From positions 310,001 to 374,000 of the forward strand of contig CAWGXG010000006.1 in assembly GCA_963826505.1 (NCBI GenBank): a stretch of 64,000 nt of DNA, in the 5' to 3' direction. Every line of letters begins with the position of its first letter. Position 1 is the first letter of the stretch. Made by a program: the position numbers and the translations under genes. Source of the stretch: CAWGXG01 sp963826505 (GTDB lineage Bacteria; Chloroflexota; Anaerolineae; Aggregatilineales; Aggregatilineaceae). Shown here in pieces: positions 18,812-26,942 of this stretch. A model generated the notes under the pieces. It saw only the letters and a list, made by a program, of their open reading frames with translations, did not search any database and was not told the origin of the DNA.

Positions 18812-21800
18812 TTGCCTCAATTAAATCTCAGTGGACAGCACATCAAAGGCTATCACCTGGAAGAGTTGATTGGCGTCGGAGGGTTCGCGGCGGTGTACCG
18901 CGCACACCAACCCGCCGTCAACCGGGACGTGGCGATCAAAGTTATTCTGCCGAAATTCGCTAACGATCCGGATTTTGTGCGCCGTTTCGAGACGGAAGCC
19001 CAATTAATCGCGCGGCTTGAGCATATTCACATCGTCCCCTTGTACGACTACTGGCGCGAGCCGGACAACGCTTACCTGGTCATGCGCTGGTTGCGCGGCG
19101 GGAATCTGGCCCAGTCGATCCAGATGCACGGCGTGTGGAATGTGACGGACATCGCCCGCTTGCTCGATCAGGTGGCGGCGGCGCTGACGGTCGCGCACCG
19201 GAATGGGATCGTCCACCAGGACCTGACCCCGGTGAACATCCTGCTCGATGAGGAAGGAAACGCGCTGCTGGCCGACTTCGGGATCGCCAAGGATCTCGTC
19301 CGGGCAGCCAATGTCGATGAACATGAACCGCGTTTTGGCGCGCCCGCCTACATGGCTCCAGAGCAAATTCTGCGCGAACCCATTACGCCCCAAACCGATA
19401 TCTACAGTCTGGGGATCGTACTGTATGAACTGCTCACCGGGCATGTACCTTTCACCGGACCGACGCATACCACCGTCATCAGCCAGCAGCTCAACGAACC
19501 GGTGCCCGCCCTACAAATGCTACGCCCGGATATTCCCTATGTATTCAATATCATCGTGCTGCGGGCTGCTGCTAAGGCTCCTCAGGTGCGCTATCCCGAT
19601 GCTTTGAGTATGGCGGCTGACTTCCGCCGGGCGCTACAGATGGCCGGGATGGAATCGGGCGACCAGCCGCCGGGCGTTACGGATACAGCCCGGTCGACGG
19701 CCCCGATCCAGACGCAGGTCTTGTCGCCGAATACTATCTCGCTGGCGAGCGTGCCCCTGCCCGCGCCTGTCAATCCCTATCGCGGCCTGCGTCCCTTTGA
19801 AGAAGCCGATGCTGCCTATTTTTACGGGCGTCAGATGCTCGTCGCCCACCTGATCGACCGGCTGCGAGCGGAAGCGGTGGAAGGGCGTTTTCTGGCGATC
19901 GTTGGGCCAAGCGGCAGTGGAAAATCGAGCGTAGTGCGGGCTGGCGTGATCCCGGCACTGCGACGCGGTGAGTTGCCTGGCTCGGAAGACTGGTTCATCG
20001 CCAAGATGGTGCCCGGTGCCCATCCGTTCGATGCCCTGGCGACGGCGCTGCTCAGTGTGGCGTTCAATCCGCCCGATCGTCTGGCGGATATGCTGCGCGA
20101 CGACCCACGCGGCCTGCTCAAAGTGGCTAATCGCATTTTCCCTGACGAAGCGGCGCGGCTGGTGCTGGTGATCGATCAGTTTGAAGAGTTATTTGTCCAC
20201 GTGACCGACGAGTCCGAACGCGCACGGTTTCTTGACAGCGTGTTGCAAGCTGTGACCGCTACCGACGATCGCTTGTTCGTGGTGATCACGCTGCGCGCCG
20301 ATTTCTATGACCGTCCGCTGCTCTATCCCGGCTTTGGGGAGCTGGTCAGGGCGAACACGGAAGTTGTGCTGCCGCTCTCGAGCGCTGAGCTGCAAGAAGC
20401 GATTACGGAACCGGCGCGCCAGGCCGGGCTGGTCGTCGACAGCGATCTGGTCATGGCGATTCTGTCTGACGTGAATCGCCAGCCGGGCACCCTGCCTTTG
20501 CTTCAGCACGCGCTGAGCGAGTTATATGAGCGCCGCACGGACGATCGACTGACTCTGGATGGCTACCGCGCCAGCGGAGGCGTATTAGCCGCGTTGGCGC
20601 GGCGCGCCGAAGATCTTTATGACGATATGCGCGAGGCCGATCAAAACGCTGTGCGCCAGGTTTTTTTGCGGCTGGTGAAGGTGGGCGACAGCACCGCCGA
20701 TACACGCCAGCGCGTACCCTGGTCCGAGCTGCTGGCGGTCGAGCAAACCACCGGTCACAATCCTCGGTTTGCGATCGAAACGTTCGGATCTTATCGCCTG
20801 CTGACCTTCGATCACGATCCCCAAACGCGAACTCCGACCGTTGAAATCGCGCATGAAGCCTTGATCCGCGAATGGACGCGGCTGCGCGCCTGGATCGACG
20901 ATAGCCGCGAAGATTTATACATCCAGCAGCAGCTGTCGGCAGCCACCGCGCAGTGGACCGCGGCCCGTCGCGATTCCAGTTACCTGGCGCGGGGCGCGCG
21001 TCTGGCCCAGTTCGAAGGGCTGGCAAGCCGCACGGACCTCACGCAAACCGAGGAGGAGCGCGCGTTTCTGAACAGCAGCGTCCAGCAGCGCCAGCGTGCG
21101 CTCTGGCGGCTGCGGGCCTTTGTGACAGTGCTTCTGACGGCGGTCGTGGCGATGTCCGCGCTGGCGGCCTTCGCGATCGATCGTCAACGCCAGACCGATC
21201 GCGCGCGCGCCACCGCTGTCGCCGAGCGCGATCGAGCCGATCTTCAGGCGAGGCTGTCGCGTTCGCGCGAACTGGCCGTGATGGCGCTCAAGAACCTCGA
21301 CCATGTGGATCTGGCCCTGCTGCTCAGCCTGGAAGCAGAACGCGCGGCTAATACCCTGGAAGCGCGCAGCAGTCTTCTGACGGCGCTCGAAACCTACCCG
21401 TACGAGTCGATGTTGTTGCACGATTCCGCTGCGCCGGTCCGTGCGACTGCGTACAGCCCGGACGGAGCGTTGATCGCCGCCGGGAATCAGGCGGGCGATA
21501 TTGTGTTGTGGGACAGCGCCACCGGGCGCGTCGCGGCCCAATTCTCGGTGCAGGATGAGGTGATCAACGCGCTTGCGTTCAGCCCGCGCGGTGACGTGCT
21601 GGCAGCGGGCACCAACAGCGGCGCGATCCTGCTGTGGGATGTCGCCAACCAGGTGCGGAGCGAGCCGTCGATCACCGGACATACGGGCGCGGTGTGGAGT
21701 TTGGCGTTTAACGCGGACGGCACGCGACTGGTTTCGGGCGGGGCGGACGGTCAGATCCTGATCTGGGATACGGCGACAGGCGATCTCGCCGCGCCGCCAA

Positions 21801-23344
21801 TCACCGGGCATACGGACATCGTTTTCAGCGTGACGTTCAGTCCAGACGGCACGTTGATCGCGTCGGGCAGTGCGGATGGGACGATCCGGTTGTGGGATGC
21901 CGGCAGCGGGGAGCCGGTCGGCCAGCCCTTTGCGGCTCAACCCAATTGGGTGTGGAGTGTGGCATTCAGCCCGGACGGCCAGACACTGGTGTCGGGCGGC
22001 GCGGATTACACCGTGCGGCTATGGGATGTCCCCAGCGGGGAAGCTATCGGCCAACCCCTGATGGCCCACACGGGCGCCGTGCGCAGTGTCACCTTTAGCC
22101 CGGATGGGACGTTGATCGCGTCGGGCAGCGCGGATGGTACCGTCCGGCTGTGGACGACGGCCGCTGTGACCGATCCACCCCTGCTGCTCGCCGTACATCA
22201 AGCCGCGGTATGGAGTGTGGCGTTCAGCCCGGATGGTAGGACTGTGGCGTCTGGTGGGTTGGATGATCAGGTGATTTTGTCCAACAGCGGCGCGCCGCTG
22301 CTGCGCAAACAGGTGTTTTCGGCGGGTAGTGAGGCAATCTTAGGACTTAGTTACAGCCCGGATGGTCACCGGCTCGCCACGGCCGAGGGACAACTGGCCG
22401 GCGGGGCGGCGGATGGACTCGTGCGTTTATGGGATACCACGACAGGCGATCTGCTGACCACCATCCACGGCCACAGTCGGGCTGCGACAGGCGTCGCCTT
22501 TAGCCCGGACGGCGCGCTGGTGGCGTCTGTGGCGGCGGACGGAACACTAGTCGTGTGGGATGCCAGTACGTATCAACCCGTCCTCGGCCCGATCCAGGCG
22601 CATGGCAGCGCGGTGATCAGCGTGGCCTTCAGTCCGGATGGCCGCCTGATCGCTACCGGTGGCGACGATGGACGCGTGCGTCTGTGGGATGCCACCACAG
22701 GCCAGCCGGTGGGAGCGCCGCTGGTCGGCCATACCGATTCGGTGCAGAGTGTTGCGTTCAGCCCGGATGGTCTTCTGTTGGCGTCCGGCAGCCGCGACGC
22801 GACGGTGCGTCTGTGGGACGTGGCTACGGGCCAGCCGGCCGGAGCGCCACTGGTGGGCCACCTTGATTCGGTGCAAAGTGTGGCGTTCAGCCCGGATGGC
22901 CGCTTGCTGGCGTCTGGCAGCCGCGACGCGACGGTGCGCCTGTGGGAGGTAGCCACGGGTCAGCCGGTCGGACAACCTTTGGCCGGTCATGCAAACTGGG
23001 TATGGAGCGTGGCATTCAGTCCGGATGGGCAGATGCTGGCATCTGGCAGTTATGACAACACGGTGATCTTGTGGGACGTGGCTGAGGGACAGCCGATTGG
23101 CTTGCCGCTGCCCGCGCACAGCGATTTGGTGACCGGACTGGCCTTCAGCCCCGATGGCCGGACGCTGGCCTCCAGCAGTTGGGACGCGACGGTCAAAACC
23201 TGGACGATCAGTGCCTCGGCGTGGCAGACTCTGGCCTGCCAGATCGCACACCGCAATCTGAACGCGGAAGAATGGGCGCGCTACTTCTCAGGGCAAGTCT
23301 ACCACGCAACCTGTGTTGAGGAAGAATTGTTATCGGCCCCCTAG
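18812..23344 (+). CDS. Ser/Thr protein kinase - STAND NTPase - WD40 protein
   Basis: 1510 residues with a TTG start. Residues about 13-280 are a Ser/Thr kinase: GVGGFAAVY glycine loop, VAIK with Lys43, catalytic Asp137 and DFG Asp155. The catalytic loop reads HQDLTPVN instead of HRDLKPxN. Residues about 325-760 are a STAND (nSTAND1-like) NTPase starting NPYRGLRPFEEADA, with Walker A GPSGSGKSS near 365 and Walker B VLVIDQFEELF near 452. One TM segment lies near 767-790. The C-terminal half has 14 WD40 repeats (FSPDG...LWD), enough for two seven-bladed propellers. The tail NAEEWARYF...C is typical of bacterial STAND-WD40 proteins. The likely role is sensing and signal amplification by oligomerisation. 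Confidence 0.92.
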   Translation: MPQLNLSGQHIKGYHLEELIGVGGFAAVYRAHQPAVNRDVAIKVILPKFANDPDFVRRFETEAQLIARLEHIHIVPLYDYWREPDNAYLVMRWLRGGNLAQSIQMHGVWNVTDIARLLDQVAAALTVAHRNGIVHQDLTPVNILLDEEGNALLADFGIAKDLVRAANVDEHEPRFGAPAYMAPEQILREPITPQTDIYSLGIVLYELLTGHVPFTGPTHTTVISQQLNEPVPALQMLRPDIPYVFNIIVLRAAAKAPQVRYPDALSMAADFRRALQMAGMESGDQPPGVTDTARSTAPIQTQVLSPNTISLASVPLPAPVNPYRGLRPFEEADAAYFYGRQMLVAHLIDRLRAEAVEGRFLAIVGPSGSGKSSVVRAGVIPALRRGELPGSEDWFIAKMVPGAHPFDALATALLSVAFNPPDRLADMLRDDPRGLLKVANRIFPDEAARLVLVIDQFEELFVHVTDESERARFLDSVLQAVTATDDRLFVVITLRADFYDRPLLYPGFGELVRANTEVVLPLSSAELQEAITEPARQAGLVVDSDLVMAILSDVNRQPGTLPLLQHALSELYERRTDDRLTLDGYRASGGVLAALARRAEDLYDDMREADQNAVRQVFLRLVKVGDSTADTRQRVPWSELLAVEQTTGHNPRFAIETFGSYRLLTFDHDPQTRTPTVEIAHEALIREWTRLRAWIDDSREDLYIQQQLSAATAQWTAARRDSSYLARGARLAQFEGLASRTDLTQTEEERAFLNSSVQQRQRALWRLRAFVTVLLTAVVAMSALAAFAIDRQRQTDRARATAVAERDRADLQARLSRSRELAVMALKNLDHVDLALLLSLEAERAANTLEARSSLLTALETYPYESMLLHDSAAPVRATAYSPDGALIAAGNQAGDIVLWDSATGRVAAQFSVQDEVINALAFSPRGDVLAAGTNSGAILLWDVANQVRSEPSITGHTGAVWSLAFNADGTRLVSGGADGQILIWDTATGDLAAPPITGHTDIVFSVTFSPDGTLIASGSADGTIRLWDAGSGEPVGQPFAAQPNWVWSVAFSPDGQTLVSGGADYTVRLWDVPSGEAIGQPLMAHTGAVRSVTFSPDGTLIASGSADGTVRLWTTAAVTDPPLLLAVHQAAVWSVAFSPDGRTVASGGLDDQVILSNSGAPLLRKQVFSAGSEAILGLSYSPDGHRLATAEGQLAGGAADGLVRLWDTTTGDLLTTIHGHSRAATGVAFSPDGALVASVAADGTLVVWDASTYQPVLGPIQAHGSAVISVAFSPDGRLIATGGDDGRVRLWDATTGQPVGAPLVGHTDSVQSVAFSPDGLLLASGSRDATVRLWDVATGQPAGAPLVGHLDSVQSVAFSPDGRLLASGSRDATVRLWEVATGQPVGQPLAGHANWVWSVAFSPDGQMLASGSYDNTVILWDVAEGQPIGLPLPAHSDLVTGLAFSPDGRTLASSSWDATVKTWTISASAWQTLACQIAHRNLNAEEWARYFSGQVYHATCVEEELLSAP
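22720..22977 (+). repeat. Tandem near-identical WD40-encoding units (129 bp)
   Basis: Two adjacent 129-bp units encode SVQSVAFSPDG, then LLASGSRDATVRLW and VATGQP, with only a few differences. They are the 11th and 12th blades of the kinase-STAND protein and look like a recent in-frame duplication. Confidence 0.75.
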
Positions 23345-23372
23345 CTGCAGCGTGATCTTGCGTCGCATATGG

Positions 23373-26300
23373 TCACGGGATCACCGCTTTAACTACGCGC
23401 AAGCCGCCCGCATTATCCCCGATCCCCAGGCGATCTCCGGCGAGTCCGGCCAGACAGGCCGGGTCTTCGGTGATATGCAGCACTGCCAGCGCGCGCCCAG
23501 ATGCGAGGTCCCACAGCCGGAGCGTTTTGTCATAGGCGATTGAGGCGGCGTGTTGGCCGCTTGACAGGACGACCACCGCTTTGATGGGACCGGTGTGAGC
23601 CGCTAATGTGTTCACCACAGTTCCCTGCTGGAGTTCAACGAGGTTGAGCACACCATCATCCGAACCGGTGATGATCTGATGCTCGCCGGGCAGCACCGCC
23701 AGACCGCACACGCCGGGCAACCGGTCCCTGAACGTGCGCAGATGGTGGCCCGCTTCAACATCCCACAAGCGCAATTCTCCGTCGCTGGACTTCGAGAGAA
23801 GCTGCTGTGTTCCAGGCAGGAGCAGCACATCGCAGATCGGCGCGGCGTGGCCCTCTAGCATGTAGATCGGTTCGCCATTCCGCAGGTCCCACACGCGCAG
23901 CGTTCCGTCATACGATCCGGAAATCGCCCGGCTGCCATCCCGGGTCACGGCGATGCTCAGGACGCCCGCGTTATGCCCCTGCAGCACGCTCAATGTGCGC
24001 CCGGTGTCTATCTCTGCCAGCAGCAGCGACCCATCCGAAATGGCCATCAGCAGCCGTTGTCCATCCGGCAACGCGCTGACAGCCAACACTGGACCATGCT
24101 GGCCGAGGAGGCGCGCCAATGGGGCCGGGCGTTCTGCGCTCCACAACGTCAGTGTGCCGTCAAAGGCCGCAGCGATCATTCGTGTGCGATCGGGCAGGAC
24201 GGCGATGCACCGGATAGCCCAGTCCTGCATGGGCACCGGGCGTTCTGCCGCCTGCGTCTGGATATCCCACAGACGCAGTGTGCCATCTTCTGACGCCGAA
24301 AGCGCGCGCTGCCCATCGGGCAGCGCGATAACGCGGTTCACAGGACCTTTGTGACCGCTCAGCACACGCTGTTGTTCTCCACTAGCAATGTCCCACAGGC
24401 GCACCGTGCGGTCGGCTGAAGCCGACAGCGCGCGCTGGCCATCCGGCAGCAACGCGACGGCACTGATGGGGCCGGTGTGTCCCTGGTAAACTCGTTCGGT
24501 CTGGCTGGTTTCCAGATTCCACAAACGCAAGGTCCGATCGCTCGAAGCCGACAGGGCGTGTTTGCCGTCGGGCAGCGGCACCGCGCTCAAAACCAGGCCC
24601 TGGTGACCTTCCAACACCATTTCGCTTTGGCCCGTGTCCAGGTTCCAAATACAAAGCGTCCGATCAAAGGACGCAGAGATAGCATGAATGCCATCCGGCA
24701 TCACGGCTACGCTGTTTACAGATCCCCCGTGCCCAACCAGTGTATGCAGCGTGGCTCCGGTTTCCAGATTCCACACGCGGAGCGTTCCGTCCCATGAGGC
24801 CGACACGATGCGTTTGCCGTCTGGCAGCAGCGCGACATCGCGTACTGGTCCAGTGTGCCCCCGCAAGACGGTCAATAGTTCCCCGGCCTGAACATCCCAC
24901 AGGCACAGGGTGTAATCGTCCGAGGCCGAGAGTATGCGCCGCCCGTCTCGCAGTACCTCAATTCCGTAGATCGGGCCGGTATGCCCTTCCAGGATACACA
25001 GCACTTCGCCGGTTTCGATGTCCCACACGCGCAGAACGGACGTATCTGCCCCCGTGATGGCCTTCCGATTATCCGGCAGTACAGCGACCGATAAAACCGC
25101 TTCGGGTTGGCTGTGGTATACGCGGCGCGGGGCGGGGTCCAGGGGGAAGCGCCAGCCCGGTTCCGTGCGCAGGTGGACGTGATGCGCCAGCCAGTGATCG
25201 TAGGAAACACGCAGCTCGTCGTCGCCCTGGTGGTGCGCACGCTCGCGAATATGTTGGACCAGGCTGATCGCCCCTTGCGGATCGCCGGGCAGCGCATCCG
25301 TCAGGAATGGAACTTCCCACTCGAAGAGACATTCCAGGCGCGTGAGTGCGTCCGCGCTGCGCGCAGCGGCCCTGAGCGCGATCCGGGTTTCGCGCAGATC
25401 GGCCAGCAGGGCGGAGCAGTCGCGCCGAAGACCGGCGGCAAACAGCGACTCTGGATTACGGTAGGCTTCGACCACATGATCGGCATAATGCATCAGGTGA
25501 GTATCCCAGGTTGGCTGCACGTCCCGCACAAAACCCCATACGAGGGGATGCAGCGCCAATCGCTGTGACCCCATGCGTACCAACAGCCCGGCAGCATCCA
25601 GTTCGGAGACGGCCCGGTTGAACGCAGTAGTGGATTCTGCCGTGAGGTGTGACGGATCGCCCAACAGATGCAGGTGCGCCCTGGGGATGGCTGCTGCTTC
25701 GGGATAGGCTGCGAGCAGTGTCAGCAGACTGCGCGCGGCGTCACTCAGAGCGTCCCACTGCCAACGCAGCAAACGCTCAAGCGATGAGGTTTTTCCTGAC
25801 TCGGGTGGCAGCATGTGCAGCAGGTCGGGCAGTGAAACTCGACTCAATACGTACGCGGCCAGATTAAGCGCCAGCGGTAACCCCTCCAGACGTGCGATCA
25901 ACGCATCAAGGGCTGCCTCGTCACCTTCAGAGATTCCGCGTCGCAGCAGGTTTTGCGCCTGATCGTTGGGCAGTGGCATTACAGCAGTCGCGGTGGGAAG
26001 ATCGTCGGATTCAGGCTCGTTTTCGAGTGTTACCAGGACGTGCGCGCGCAGGTCGGACAGGGTCAGCGTTTGCGCGATGCGGTGATTATGCACATCCGCC
26101 GGATGAACGACGTGATCGAGCACGATGAGCGCGGGGGCGGTCTGGCGCAGTAACTGGCTGCGATACGCGTTCACCCAAACCTGTTGGGCGTCGCCATCGC
26201 CTTCCTGATCGCCGATGGATAGACCGGTGTGGCGTGCTATAGTTACAAACTGGTCAGTCCAGCTTGCCGCTGCATTGATCCAGTAGATACCAGCGGAATA

Positions 26301-26888
26301 GTGGAACCGGTAGCGATCCGCATAGTCTACCGCAAGCTGTGTTTTGCCGATCCCGGCGGGTCCTCGGAGAAAGAGTGTTGGGGTGGCATACAGTCGATCG
26401 TGGATTCGTTTCAGTTGATCGTTTCCGGAGTAGAAAGGTGCCAGCGCAGGACGATCGCCAGCGAACGAGGATGTGTTCGACTGTGGCTCCGGCAGCAGGC
26501 CGATCAACTCTTGAATGACGGCGCTTTCGGTCAAACCGATCGCGTCGACGCGCAGGGCGGAACCCAGGCTGGCGGGTAGCGTCACGCGGTCGAACAGCAC
26601 GATGAACAGACGCGGCACGCCATCGGACTGCCCTAAGACCTTGCGCAACGTTTCGGGCAGATGAAAAGCGGTTATCACTTCATCCTTCAGCCAGTCTTTG
26701 GTCACCGCCAGGATCACGCCGCTGCTTCCCTGGATCGCACGCCGGACAGCTTCGCGATCGTTCTCGTTCGCATTCGGTTCGCCACGATCCATCCACACGT
26801 CACGGTCAGAGTCGCGTTGGAGTTGTGCTCTGAAATGGGCCATGCGCGCCCTATCAACGCGCGCGCACGATAGAAACAGGTAGGTCAT
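23373..26888 (-). CDS. TIR - STAND NTPase - WD40 protein
   Basis: 1171 residues from the ATG at 26888 (GGGAG upstream; an ATG at 26906 has no SD). Residues 1-120 are TIR-like: YLFLSCARVDRARM, VWMDRGEP, then DWLKDEV, where Glu70 sits at the usual NADase catalytic position (W+4). Residues about 160-480 form an NB-ARC-like STAND module with P-loop GPAGIGKTQ and ALIVLDHV as Walker B. After a helical linker come about 13 clear WD40 repeats plus one degenerate C-terminal one. The architecture matches bacterial TIR-STAND sensors, some of which are antiphage NADases. It converges on the kinase-STAND gene with a 28-bp gap. Function here is inferred, not shown. Confidence 0.87.
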   Translation of the reverse strand: MTYLFLSCARVDRARMAHFRAQLQRDSDRDVWMDRGEPNANENDREAVRRAIQGSSGVILAVTKDWLKDEVITAFHLPETLRKVLGQSDGVPRLFIVLFDRVTLPASLGSALRVDAIGLTESAVIQELIGLLPEPQSNTSSFAGDRPALAPFYSGNDQLKRIHDRLYATPTLFLRGPAGIGKTQLAVDYADRYRFHYSAGIYWINAAASWTDQFVTIARHTGLSIGDQEGDGDAQQVWVNAYRSQLLRQTAPALIVLDHVVHPADVHNHRIAQTLTLSDLRAHVLVTLENEPESDDLPTATAVMPLPNDQAQNLLRRGISEGDEAALDALIARLEGLPLALNLAAYVLSRVSLPDLLHMLPPESGKTSSLERLLRWQWDALSDAARSLLTLLAAYPEAAAIPRAHLHLLGDPSHLTAESTTAFNRAVSELDAAGLLVRMGSQRLALHPLVWGFVRDVQPTWDTHLMHYADHVVEAYRNPESLFAAGLRRDCSALLADLRETRIALRAAARSADALTRLECLFEWEVPFLTDALPGDPQGAISLVQHIRERAHHQGDDELRVSYDHWLAHHVHLRTEPGWRFPLDPAPRRVYHSQPEAVLSVAVLPDNRKAITGADTSVLRVWDIETGEVLCILEGHTGPIYGIEVLRDGRRILSASDDYTLCLWDVQAGELLTVLRGHTGPVRDVALLPDGKRIVSASWDGTLRVWNLETGATLHTLVGHGGSVNSVAVMPDGIHAISASFDRTLCIWNLDTGQSEMVLEGHQGLVLSAVPLPDGKHALSASSDRTLRLWNLETSQTERVYQGHTGPISAVALLPDGQRALSASADRTVRLWDIASGEQQRVLSGHKGPVNRVIALPDGQRALSASEDGTLRLWDIQTQAAERPVPMQDWAIRCIAVLPDRTRMIAAAFDGTLTLWSAERPAPLARLLGQHGPVLAVSALPDGQRLLMAISDGSLLLAEIDTGRTLSVLQGHNAGVLSIAVTRDGSRAISGSYDGTLRVWDLRNGEPIYMLEGHAAPICDVLLLPGTQQLLSKSSDGELRLWDVEAGHHLRTFRDRLPGVCGLAVLPGEHQIITGSDDGVLNLVELQQGTVVNTLAAHTGPIKAVVVLSSGQHAASIAYDKTLRLWDLASGRALAVLHITEDPACLAGLAGDRLGIGDNAGGLRVVKAVIP

Positions 26889-26942
26889 AAGGCTGGACTC
26901 CCACATCTATTTGCGAGATGGAATCAAACGCACTTAAGGCGG

